Shown: positions 17,885 to 25,633 of the stretch, piece after piece | Layout: each line of letters starts with the position of its first letter | Position numbering within the stretch: position 1 is the stretch's first letter | From: Treponema sp. | GTDB lineage: Bacteria; Spirochaetota; Spirochaetia; Treponematales; Treponemataceae | Assembly: GCA_024400915.1 (NCBI GenBank) | Contig: JAKSLX010000009.1 | Coordinates: forward strand, 1 to 64,000 | DNA length: 64,000 nt | Reading direction: 5' to 3' | Position numbers and translations under genes: made by a program | Notes under the pieces: generated by a model | Told to the model about the DNA's origin: nothing | Database searches by the model: none | The model's input: the letters and a program-made list of their open reading frames with translations, nothing else

Positions 17885-18184
17885 ATGGTAAAGCACATGA
17901 TCATCTGGACTTTAAAAGAAATGAGTGCAGAAGAAAAGACGAAGGTAAAGGAAGGCATCAAAAGTGGTCTTGAGGGACTGAAAGGTGTTGTTCCTCAGAT
18001 CAAGGATATAAAGGTAATCATAGATAACCTTCCGACTTCAACAGGAGACTTGATGCTTGATTCTACCTTTGAATCAGCCGAAGATCTTGCAGGCTATTCA
18101 AAGCATCCTGCTCACGTTGCCGTTGCCAACGAAAAGGTTCGTCCTTATACGGCAAACCGCGCCTGCCTTGATTTTGAAATCTAA
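17885..18184 (+). CDS. Dabb-family (stress-responsive alpha/beta barrel) protein
   Basis: A 99-residue single-domain protein with the Dabb pattern: VKHMIIWTLKE at the start, a helix, a central strand and the AGYSKHPAHVAV segment with the typical Y...HP...H. These form dimeric ferredoxin-like barrels; bacterial roles are mostly unknown. AGGAG precedes the ATG, and a strong terminator follows. It is probably cotranscribed with the TPR gene. Confidence 0.85.
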   Translation: MVKHMIIWTLKEMSAEEKTKVKEGIKSGLEGLKGVVPQIKDIKVIIDNLPTSTGDLMLDSTFESAEDLAGYSKHPAHVAVANEKVRPYTANRACLDFEI

Positions 18185-18198
18185 TATATTTACTGTAG

Positions 18199-18239
18199 AA
18201 CCCGGCAAATCTGATTAATGATTGTCGGGTCTTTTTTTC
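18199..18239 (+). terminator. Rho-independent terminator
   Basis: ACCCGGCAAATC pairs with GATTGTCGGGT (stem 18200-18230, one bulge), followed by TCTTTTTTT. Confidence 0.8.
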
Positions 18240-18252
18240 AGAAACGCCACTT
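18240..18252. repeat. Left copy of a 13-bp inverted repeat
   Basis: AGAAACGCCACTT here is the exact reverse complement of AAGTGGCGTTTCT at 22324-22336. The pair flanks the block with the FliM-FliG fusion, the two sigma factors and the 94-residue protein. Confidence 0.5.
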
Positions 18253-18410
18253 CTTTTTTTTACAAAATCAATAATCACACCATTTTTATATAAGGGGCTT
18301 TCTATAAAGTAGCTCCATCTTAAATATTCTTCTAAAAGAATCTATGCAAGATATACATAGTGCCAATGAAATCTAACGGCATGTATGAAATCTATTATGG
18401 AGGTATGTTT

Positions 18411-20270
18411 ATGGATAAGAGCGTTTTGACACAGGAACAGATTGATGAACTGCTTTCGGGAGGTAGTAAGAATATAAAGCAGTCTGGAAAAAATGATGGA
18501 GTTTCTTCGGAAATTCAAAATAGAATTTTTGCATCTTCTAAACAAAATTATTACGATTTCAAAAGACCTGATATTATTACGGGATTTCAAAGACAGGAAT
18601 TTATGGAACTATTCTCAGAAATTCTAAGGCCGTTTGTCCGCGATTTTTCATCTGAGATTGAAAGAAAAATTAAGCTAGATGTTACATGTGTAGACACTGT
18701 TACAAATAGGGAATTTATTGATTGTATGGAAGGTCCATCTTTTATGCAGCATTATTCTACTGATTCAGGGGATATTATTTTTGAATGCGACAGGAATATG
18801 GGATTTAAAATCCTTAATCAGAAACCTGAAGAAATAATCAGCAGGACGCAGATGCTTTCGTTCAAGAATTTCTTTTCTGATAAATTCACAGAAAAATTTC
18901 TGGAAGATGTGGGCACTAAAATGCAGCGCAAAGTCAGTTTATTAAAATCACGCTGTATAGCAGATTCAAAAGACTATACGACACTTGGATTAAAACGTGA
19001 TGAACAATCCCTGTTGTTTACTATCGAGGTTTCAGAAGGCGAAGAAAATGGAATCATCAATTTTCTTTTAAGTAAGAATTTTTTTGATTCTATAAAGGCT
19101 GCCGGTGTTTTTAAAAATTCAGGACTTACTCCTGCAATGGAAAAAACGAATTTCAGAATTGAATTAAATCGCAGTAAAATGCCTGATGAAAAAATTGAAA
19201 CGGGGAAAAAAATTGTACTTTGCCATAACGTTCTTGAAGAGCTCAATTTTGTTATGGATGACAAAATCTATGCAAAGTGTGAACTTATGGTTATCAAAGA
19301 TTATTTTGCAGTTAAAATTACTAAAACGTTTAAGGAACCAGTTGATATTCCGTCGGAAGATTATTTAACAGTGAGTCTTGGGGAAACCTATGTAGGCGAA
19401 CGTGAATTCAATAATCTTCTGGAAGGGGATCTTTTCATACTGGATACTTTTGCCGGCAATCCTTCAGACATTATCTGCAGTGGACATATTCTCGGTAAAG
19501 GTGAACTGTCGGTTGATGGAAATTATATAGCAGTTGAGTATCTGCCTGAAAAAAATATAAAGATAGAAAACAGTTTTGAAAATATTTTTGATTTTGTTAA
19601 CAGCTATGACCCGAAACTTGTCTGTGAGGTTCTTGAAAGACTTGGTACTCATTTTGCAGCTGTCGTAATGGCATGTGCAGATGAAACAAATGCTGCTGAT
19701 TTGATACAAATGTTTCTGAAAGAAAAGCAGATAGAACTGCTTGAAATGATTAATGAAGGTATATTGCTTTATGATTCAATTGTAAGAAATTATGCAGACC
19801 TGTTAAAAAGAAAACTCGACGGAGAATTGATTTCAAAGAATAATTTTAAAGGTGGAAGAGAAAGAGTAATTGAAATTCTTAAGGTTGTTGGTGAAACAAA
19901 ACTTAAGGATTTGCTTTCTGAGTTGAAACGGACGGATAAAAAGCTTCATGATGAATTTAGGTCTCGGCTTTTCTTTTTTGAGGAAATAACGATTCTTGAT
20001 GACAGGTCAATACAGAAAATTATGAGGGAATTGGATACCTATGAACTTGCAAAAGCCCTGAAAAAAACATCAAAAAAAGTTGCTGATAAATTTTTTAGAA
20101 ATATAAGCAAAAGTTGCATGAACGAATTAAAGGAAGACATGGATTATATGGGACCTGTTAGACTCGGTGATGTGGAAGAAGCACAGTGCAAAATTGTTAA
20201 TGTCATTCTTCAAAAAGAAGCCTCCGGCGAAATTGTTATTCCTCGTACTAAAATGGATGTTCTTCTTTAG
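18411..20270 (+). CDS. FliM-SpoA-FliG fusion, flagellar switch protein
   Basis: A 619-residue protein joining the parts of two rotor proteins. Residues 1-20 match the FliM N-terminal peptide (LTQEQIDELLSGG), and YDFKRPDII near 48-56 is the FliM hallmark before its CheC-like middle domain (about 57-245). A SpoA/FliN-like domain lies around 315-380 (VSLGETYVGEREFNNLLEGD). From about 388 the protein is FliG: a middle domain, then FliG-C with TILDDRSIQKIMRELDTYEL and GPVRLGDVEEAQCKIVNVIL. The FliG N-domain that binds FliF is missing. In the torque helix, the positions of E. coli K264, D288, D289 and R297 are K, E, D and R, but R281 is Ser. GGAGG lies 7 bases before the ATG at 18411. Normal switch genes must be elsewhere in the genome. 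Domain calls are from motifs read by eye but are strong at both ends. Confidence 0.9.
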   Translation: MDKSVLTQEQIDELLSGGSKNIKQSGKNDGVSSEIQNRIFASSKQNYYDFKRPDIITGFQRQEFMELFSEILRPFVRDFSSEIERKIKLDVTCVDTVTNREFIDCMEGPSFMQHYSTDSGDIIFECDRNMGFKILNQKPEEIISRTQMLSFKNFFSDKFTEKFLEDVGTKMQRKVSLLKSRCIADSKDYTTLGLKRDEQSLLFTIEVSEGEENGIINFLLSKNFFDSIKAAGVFKNSGLTPAMEKTNFRIELNRSKMPDEKIETGKKIVLCHNVLEELNFVMDDKIYAKCELMVIKDYFAVKITKTFKEPVDIPSEDYLTVSLGETYVGEREFNNLLEGDLFILDTFAGNPSDIICSGHILGKGELSVDGNYIAVEYLPEKNIKIENSFENIFDFVNSYDPKLVCEVLERLGTHFAAVVMACADETNAADLIQMFLKEKQIELLEMINEGILLYDSIVRNYADLLKRKLDGELISKNNFKGGRERVIEILKVVGETKLKDLLSELKRTDKKLHDEFRSRLFFFEEITILDDRSIQKIMRELDTYELAKALKKTSKKVADKFFRNISKSCMNELKEDMDYMGPVRLGDVEEAQCKIVNVILQKEASGEIVIPRTKMDVLL

Positions 20271-20298
20271 GAAAGTGTTTACTATCCCTTGATTCTGA

Positions 20299-20311
20299 TA
20301 TAATGAAACTA
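20299..20311 (+). promoter_or_regulatory. -10 box of the sigma factor gene, leaderless start
   Basis: TATAAT at 20299-20304 ends 6 bases before the ATG at 20311. No Shine-Dalgarno lies between. A weak -35 (GTTTAC) is 16 bases upstream. Confidence 0.5.
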
Positions 20312-20979
20312 TGACAGATTCACAATCAGAATTGCAGGAATATTTAGCTTTCCTAAAAAATATAAAAATGCTTACAAGAGAAGAAGAACATGACCTGGCC
20401 GTTAAAGCTTTTGAAGGTGATGAAAATGCACGAAAAAAAATTGTTGAGTCCAATATTTTTTATGTTGTCAAAAAAGCACTTGAAAAATATGGAAATCTTC
20501 AATATTGCATTATGGATTTGATTGCTGCTGGAAATGAAGGTCTTGTAAAAGCTTCCATAAATTTTAATCCTGAACACGGAGTAAAATTCATAAGCTATGC
20601 CGATTCTTTCATACAGCATGAATTTGAGAAAATCCTTTCACAGCATAGGGAGCAGATAAATAATTTTTCAGATCTGGAACGTAATGATTCCAATGGAACT
20701 GAAGATGCAGAAAGCGTCCTTGATTCCCTTTCTGATTCAAGAAGTTTAAATGCAGAAGATGCAGTCATAAAAAAAGAAATGTCAGACGAATTCTGGAAGG
20801 CCTTTGAGCTTTTACCAGAACCTGAAAAAACTGTTCTCTGGAACAGGCTTGAAGTAAAAGGCAGACAAAAAACAGAATATAGGGTTCTTGCTAAAATGCT
20901 TGGTAAATCAAAGTCTACAGTTCAGGGATGTGAAAAAAGAGCGCTTCGTCTCATCAGGGAACAGATGGAAAAAAATTGA
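20311..20979 (+). CDS. Sigma-70 family alternative sigma factor
   Basis: A 222-residue RNA polymerase sigma factor. Region 1.2/2.1 is LTREEEHDLAVKAFEGDENARKKIVESN, region 2 continues with DLIAAGNEGLVKASINFNPEHGVKFISYA, and region 4 is LPEPEKTVLW...LAKMLGKSKSTVQ with the recognition helix near the end. Region 3 is short or degenerate. It starts 40 bases after the FliM-FliG fusion but from its own promoter with a leaderless start. The C-terminus faces a second sigma factor gene on the opposite strand only 7 bases away. The target regulon is unknown; the flagellar fusion beside it is an attractive candidate. Confidence 0.85.
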   Translation: MTDSQSELQEYLAFLKNIKMLTREEEHDLAVKAFEGDENARKKIVESNIFYVVKKALEKYGNLQYCIMDLIAAGNEGLVKASINFNPEHGVKFISYADSFIQHEFEKILSQHREQINNFSDLERNDSNGTEDAESVLDSLSDSRSLNAEDAVIKKEMSDEFWKAFELLPEPEKTVLWNRLEVKGRQKTEYRVLAKMLGKSKSTVQGCEKRALRLIREQMEKN

Positions 20980-20986
20980 GAGACTG

Positions 20987-21832
20987 TTAGCATACATCAT
21001 ATTCATCAAGAAGTTTCACAAAGTGCTTCTTTGCCTGTGCATAGCGGTAAGCAATTGTCTGGTGGCTTACACCTTTCATATTTCCGATGGTACGGAGTGT
21101 AAGTTTTTTGCCGTTTGAATTTCCATATCCAGTGGAAAGATATATGAGTTCACGGTCTTCGTCTGAAAGTCTTAATAATGCTTTTTTTATTGATTGTGCA
21201 GTTTCCCGTTCGATGATTTCATCTTCAAAACTTTTAGACGGCATGCTGTTTGCACTTACGTAGTCTGACAAATCTTTTCTGGAATCAGATTCATTTTCTG
21301 TAAAACCGTCAATACTTATGGTTTCATATTCACTGATTTTCTGAAGCTGCTTTACAAGTTTTTTTTCTTCAATGCCAAGATACTCGGCTAGTTCACTGGT
21401 TTTCGGTTCCCTGTCCAGGTCATTTTCCAGTTCTGCTCTGGCTTTCATGATTTTTGTGGAGTTTTTGTATAGTGTTATTGGCATATCCCCAAGAAGTTTT
21501 TTGAAGATATGGTATTTAACAGGGAACCAGATATAACTTGAAAGGAAAGGACACTTATTGTAGTCGTAGGACTGTACAGTCTTAAGGAATCCTTCAACCC
21601 CTGCAAAGAATTTGTCTTCTATACTTACGTTTGGAATATTACATTCATAGGCGATTTTTTCGATAAGACCGAAGTTTGAAAGAACAATCCTGTCCCTGGC
21701 TTTTATATCACCTGAATTTGCCTTTTCAGAAAGTAGGGCAAGTTCTTCCTGTGAAAGTATAGGATTCTGCTTTTTTACAGAATTAATAAAGTTGAAGAAA
21801 AAGTCTGTTTCGTTTGTGTTGAAGTTTGTCAT
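20987..21832 (-). CDS. Sigma-70 family alternative sigma factor, convergent with the previous one
   Basis: A 281-residue sigma factor with regions 2, 3 and 4: region 2 in DKFFAGVEGFLKTVQSYDYN and SSYIWFPVKYHIFKKLL, region 3 in RAELENDLDREPKTSELAEYLG, and region 4 in LTLRTIGNMKGVSHQTIAYR. It is more complete than its convergent neighbour and not closely similar to it. AGAGGTGATAAT precedes the ATG. It shares its 3' border with the other sigma gene (7-base gap, no hairpin seen), so convergent transcription would interfere or give overlapping RNAs. Role unknown. Confidence 0.85.
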   Translation of the reverse strand: MTNFNTNETDFFFNFINSVKKQNPILSQEELALLSEKANSGDIKARDRIVLSNFGLIEKIAYECNIPNVSIEDKFFAGVEGFLKTVQSYDYNKCPFLSSYIWFPVKYHIFKKLLGDMPITLYKNSTKIMKARAELENDLDREPKTSELAEYLGIEEKKLVKQLQKISEYETISIDGFTENESDSRKDLSDYVSANSMPSKSFEDEIIERETAQSIKKALLRLSDEDRELIYLSTGYGNSNGKKLTLRTIGNMKGVSHQTIAYRYAQAKKHFVKLLDEYDVC

Positions 21833-21887
21833 ATTATCACCTCTTGTTTAAAAGATGAGGTGAAGTTATGACAATTTTTGTCATATA

Positions 21888-22172
21888 TTATGTGGATTCG
21901 TGCCGATTGGGTTCATTCATTCTGGATTTTTTCAGATTATTAAGGTAGAGCTCAAGGGCATGTCCTTCATCGATCATTGCGTCTGTTTCTTCATGCTGAA
22001 CCAGCTTGTCATTAAATGTGCTATATAAAAGTCTAGTTATCTGTGTAAGAATTGATGCATTGCAGGCCTTTATGTGATCTTCGGTTTTTTTTGGAATCTT
22101 TTTTTTCGCACAGTAGGTTTCGCATTCCTTGTTTGAGTCCAATAGAATTGCTGCAAGAAGTTTTGGTGTCAT
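21888..22172 (-). CDS. Small hypothetical protein upstream of the sigma factor
   Basis: A 94-residue protein of unknown family, largely helical and charged, with two Cys near 17-21 (ETYCAK) and one near 36 (KACNAS). AAGGAGATATCC precedes the ATG at 22172, which decides the start over an upstream one at 22211. It lies 55 bases ahead of the minus-strand sigma gene, so it may be cotranscribed and might be a regulator such as an anti-sigma factor, but nothing in the sequence shows this. Confidence 0.65.
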   Translation of the reverse strand: MTPKLLAAILLDSNKECETYCAKKKIPKKTEDHIKACNASILTQITRLLYSTFNDKLVQHEETDAMIDEGHALELYLNNLKKSRMNEPNRHEST

Positions 22173-22323
22173 GGATATCTCCTTGAAATAACTTTGTTTG
22201 CTCTTATGCAATAAAAATGGGAGAATACCTTATCCTGTCAAAAATGTTTTTTAGTAATTTTCAAGTGTACTATACATTCAAAATATTTTTTCTGACAAAT
22301 ATTAAAAAAATAATATATTTATA

Positions 22324-22336
22324 AAGTGGCGTTTCT
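22324..22336. repeat. Right copy of the 13-bp inverted repeat
   Basis: AAGTGGCGTTTCT, exact reverse complement of 18240-18252. It lies between the divergent 94-residue gene and the WYL gene in a very AT-rich stretch. Confidence 0.5.
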
Positions 22337-22392
22337 TAGTATTAAAAAAAATATAAAGCCGTGATATGTGGTAAAATTATTAAGGAGTCAGC

Positions 22393-24126
22393 ATGGACGA
22401 ATTAAACAGTAAAAATATTTCAAACAGAAAAGTGGATGTGGTACTTCAGGTTCAGCGTATTCTTGAACTTTTCAGCAGACCCGGCGGCGCAACAGTAAAG
22501 GAAGTCTGCCGTGAACTGGAAATTGACCAGAGAACTTTCTACAGAAGGAAGGATGATCTTGAAAAAATGGATGTTCCTTTGGAATGCCGTTCGGATCCTG
22601 ATTCAGCCACAAATGGAAAACGCTGGTATGTCAGAAAAGACGGAAATGATTATACCCACGAAATTAAAGTCTATCTTACTCCTGCAGAAAAAATGTATTT
22701 CCGTACATTGGTTCAGAAAAATTCTTTCAACAATGAAATCGAAAAATCTCTTTTTGATAAACTGAACAAAGCTGTTTTTCACGATGCAAATCCAAATGAA
22801 AGTAAACTGTTTGTTGAGGACAATGAAATTAAATCCAATGAAAGCCTTTACAGGAGAACTGATCCATTTACTGATATTGTGGACGCCATGGAAAATAATT
22901 ATGCAGTAACTTTAAGCGTATGGAATCCAAAATACAACATAAAAGGACTCCCCGAAGATTTTTCAGATGATGATTTTAAAGATAAATATGTTGAACCTTA
23001 TGCTCTTGCATCCCGTCATGGAAAAACCTATCTTCTTGGCAATGCTGCAGTCAACGGAAAATTTCATGTACTGTGCATGCCAATGCCTGAGATTAATCAT
23101 GTTAAAATTCAAAATAGACAGACCTTTCTTATTCCAAAAGATTTTTCAATTTCTCAGTTTATGGACAGATGGTTCCCAAAGAAAGAGAATGTTGAAATAA
23201 AAATAAGAATAGATAATGATGAAGCCCACAGAATATCTCAATGTGAATGGTATGACAATCAGCATGCAGTAATTTATTTTGATAATCAGGTTGTATCCTT
23301 TGCTACAAATCAGGTTGAAAGGGTAAAGCAGACGATTCTGTCTTTGGGAAGCAAGGCAGAAATACTTGAACCTGAGTGGCTCCGTACAGAAGTTGAGTCT
23401 GAATTAAAAAAAGCCCAGAATCTTTATAAAGGCTTTCCAGAATATACGGAAGCCTGGCATAATTATATTGATTTGGATATAAATGAAGAAACGAATCGTT
23501 CCATTTTGCAAAAAAGACTTGTGACAAATACTATTGGCTATAGACTGGATATGAAATGGTGGAGAGCGCAGCTTGAAAAGCACATGACGACTTCTATTTT
23601 TAACTTCAGGCGCATTTCCAATTTTTGCGATTTACTCCAGTTGAATTCCAACCCTGATTCTAAACCTGCATATCCAATACATCACCTTAGGCTGAAGGAT
23701 TCTTTTGTGGAACGCAGTCATCCATCTTTTGTTTCATTTATTGTCTACAAAGAGAAGGTATATCTTGAATATGCCATGGGAAAGGAAATTAACGGCGGCG
23801 TGACTGGTAATATTGCCGACGGTTTTTCAAAGATGATTTCAGCATATAGAAAAAGAATGGAAAACTGGTGGTCGGATTCAAACGACTGCTATGGGAAAAA
23901 AATTCTCAGTGCATGCGGAGTAGAGAAAGAAAATTTTGAAAAGTATTCTTCTGGTTTCAGTGTTTTGCTTACAGGAATAAAATCCATTGATCCTGAAATT
24001 GCAAGGCAGCTTACTGAAACTGGAAAGCTGTTTGATGAAATTCCTGCTGCTGCTGTATTGTTCAGACACGGAAAAAAAGAGAATTCAAAAGAATTTATTG
24101 AGAGTGTGGTTTTTGGTAAATTCTGA
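22393..24126 (+). CDS. WYL-domain transcriptional regulator with extra C-terminal domain
   Basis: A 577-residue regulator. An N-terminal winged helix (about 15-75; VKEVCRELEIDQRTFYRRKD) is followed by a linker, a WYL domain around 150-235 (YVEPYALASRHGKTYLLGNA) and a WCX-like segment to about 325. About 240 further residues form a second unit that I do not recognise (WWRAQLEKHM; PIHHLRLKD; YLEYAMGKEINGGVTG). WYL regulators bind ligands such as nucleotides or ssDNA and often control accessory or defence genes. AAGGAG precedes the ATG. AT-rich codon use matches the rest of this segment. The typical family length is about 320 residues, so the extension is unusual. Confidence 0.8.
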   Translation: MDELNSKNISNRKVDVVLQVQRILELFSRPGGATVKEVCRELEIDQRTFYRRKDDLEKMDVPLECRSDPDSATNGKRWYVRKDGNDYTHEIKVYLTPAEKMYFRTLVQKNSFNNEIEKSLFDKLNKAVFHDANPNESKLFVEDNEIKSNESLYRRTDPFTDIVDAMENNYAVTLSVWNPKYNIKGLPEDFSDDDFKDKYVEPYALASRHGKTYLLGNAAVNGKFHVLCMPMPEINHVKIQNRQTFLIPKDFSISQFMDRWFPKKENVEIKIRIDNDEAHRISQCEWYDNQHAVIYFDNQVVSFATNQVERVKQTILSLGSKAEILEPEWLRTEVESELKKAQNLYKGFPEYTEAWHNYIDLDINEETNRSILQKRLVTNTIGYRLDMKWWRAQLEKHMTTSIFNFRRISNFCDLLQLNSNPDSKPAYPIHHLRLKDSFVERSHPSFVSFIVYKEKVYLEYAMGKEINGGVTGNIADGFSKMISAYRKRMENWWSDSNDCYGKKILSACGVEKENFEKYSSGFSVLLTGIKSIDPEIARQLTETGKLFDEIPAAAVLFRHGKKENSKEFIESVVFGKF

Positions 24127-24435
24127 GAATGAACATGGTATAAATGCAGACTGAATAAAAATTTCAGCAATAAAAACTTTAAATATTTTTGTACATTTTT
24201 TTGTAAACCTATCTTTGTTACTCTGAATTTCCACATATTGATAAAGCCCAATAATTGAAGGACAGTTAGAAACGTCCAAAATATTTGCACAAAGACCTGA
24301 TTCACTTTTTGGAATAAAAAGAACTGGAAGAATATCTCAACAAAACTTTTGCCATCTCTAAAACTTGAACAATATTATCAGTATGCAAAATTTCTCGGGT
24401 TACAGAAGAAACGGATTCAAAAGGATATAAAATAA
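24127..24435 (+). pseudogene. Degraded coding remnant ahead of the orphan gene pair
   Basis: This 309-base stretch has no intact gene. An open frame 24301-24435 (ending LEQYYQYAKFLGLQKKRIQK then DIK and stop) reads like the C-terminus of a protein, and an overlapping frame just upstream reads EGQLETSKIFAQRPDSLFG, so a frameshifted gene remnant is likely. The remnant's TAA directly abuts the next ATG at 24436. The first 150 bases are AT-rich with nothing recognisable. Confidence 0.35.
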
Positions 24436-24798
24436 ATGCTAAATAATTTTCCACTATTGAGAGATGAAGAAATTAAAAAACTCACTGAGGAAGGATACGT
24501 CCTTGTTTTCAGAAATTTTTTTGAATGGGGAGAACTTCCTAAAGATCTTGTCAATAAAAAAGAAATTGATGATCCCAATCGCGTTGTTCCATTCATGAGC
24601 GGGGATCCTGTTACAAAGATTCTGAATTTTTCTGAGGGATATGAATTCCTAAAAAAATCTGACAGGCAATATGTTCTTCGGGCAAATGGTTCTGACAAGC
24701 TGGAAGACTGGTGCATTATGTATAATCTTTCCACTACGGAAGATGAAGAAGTCAAAAAGAGATTTTTTAAGTACCTGAGTAAGGGGTATAAATTATGA
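24436..24798 (+). CDS. Hypothetical protein, first of an overlapping pair
   Basis: A 120-residue soluble, charged protein of unknown family. AAGGAT lies about 9 bases before the ATG. Its TGA overlaps the ATG of the next gene (ATGA), so the two are translationally coupled and probably work together. Features include VLVFRNFFEWGELPKDL and a Lys-rich C-terminus. No membrane segment or signal peptide. A toxin-immunity or regulator pair is possible but unsupported. Confidence 0.6.
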   Translation: MLNNFPLLRDEEIKKLTEEGYVLVFRNFFEWGELPKDLVNKKEIDDPNRVVPFMSGDPVTKILNFSEGYEFLKKSDRQYVLRANGSDKLEDWCIMYNLSTTEDEEVKKRFFKYLSKGYKL

Positions 24799-25214
24799 AG
24801 AACCTATTTAATGACAGCGAGTTAAATATTCTTGCAACAGCACTTTCAAAGCCGAGGAATGAAGCTGCAGTAGCGGTAGGCTGGTGTAATCTTCATCTGA
24901 TCACAACTGCTACTGACATTACAATAGTAGCCTCAAGAGGTCCAAATAAATCAGTAAAGGGAAGATACAATGTGGTTCGTAAGGACATTATTGAGTGTAT
25001 AGCAAAATATGTTTCTACAATAAAACGTTTTCCTGGGCCGTATCAGATAGATGACACAAATTATAAAAACTTTTTCGGTAGTGTAGAACGTGTTGAAGAA
25101 GCGATACACATCGCCGTAAAAGTAAATCCAGACGCAATCATTATTTCAAACTTCTGGTACAGTATAAAACCTACAATTACTTCTTTGGTGAACTTACTTA
25201 CAGGTCATAATTAA
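24795..25214 (+). CDS. Hypothetical protein, second of an overlapping pair
   Basis: A 139-residue protein of unknown family, mixed alpha/beta in appearance, with a hydrophobic C-terminal stretch (IIISNFWYSIKPTITSLVNL). It overlaps the upstream gene by 4 bases. Codon use is AT-rich as in the whole accessory segment. No known motif is seen. Confidence 0.6.
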   Translation: MKNLFNDSELNILATALSKPRNEAAVAVGWCNLHLITTATDITIVASRGPNKSVKGRYNVVRKDIIECIAKYVSTIKRFPGPYQIDDTNYKNFFGSVERVEEAIHIAVKVNPDAIIISNFWYSIKPTITSLVNLLTGHN

Positions 25215-25279
25215 TACTGGCTGTTTTATTTTCAAAGTTTTTTTGCCACATAGTGCAATGTTAATTGTGGAGGAAAAAA

Positions 25280-25489
25280 ATGATAAATTTTAGTTACAGA
25301 CCTGATGAAATTGAAATTACGCAAAAGGCAAAAAAAATCGGCAGCCTTATAATTGAACATGCAGAAATGGCAAGGCATGAAGGATTTCTTTCGCTTGAAG
25401 AATTAATGGAATACCGTGACAACGAAATTTTTCTTAAGGAACCAAAGACCAGATATAAAAACAAGGGCTTTGCTTTTAAAGTGGCATGA
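25280..25489 (+). CDS. Small protein resembling a MotA cytoplasmic-loop segment
   Basis: A 69-residue protein without membrane helices. GGAGG precedes the ATG at 25280. Residues 25-55 (EHAEMARHEGFLSLEELM and NEIFLKE) resemble the MotA/ExbB-type loop motif in which an Ala-Arg-x-Glu-Gly-x-x-x-Leu-Glu stretch is followed by a Phe-Leu-Lys segment. That loop is where stator MotA meets FliG. The similarity is short and read by eye. It lies 6.9 kb from the FliM-FliG fusion in the same accessory segment. Confidence 0.55.
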   Translation: MINFSYRPDEIEITQKAKKIGSLIIEHAEMARHEGFLSLEELMEYRDNEIFLKEPKTRYKNKGFAFKVA

Positions 25490-25633
25490 AAAACATGGAA
25501 TTAAGTCATGCAGGCAATACTAGTAAAATTTTTTAACGAATGACCAGATGGTCTTCCAATTGAATTCTCTTCAAAAAATCATTATATTTATTGCATACTT
25601 TTTGTATTAAATTCCATTTGGAGGATTTTTTAT

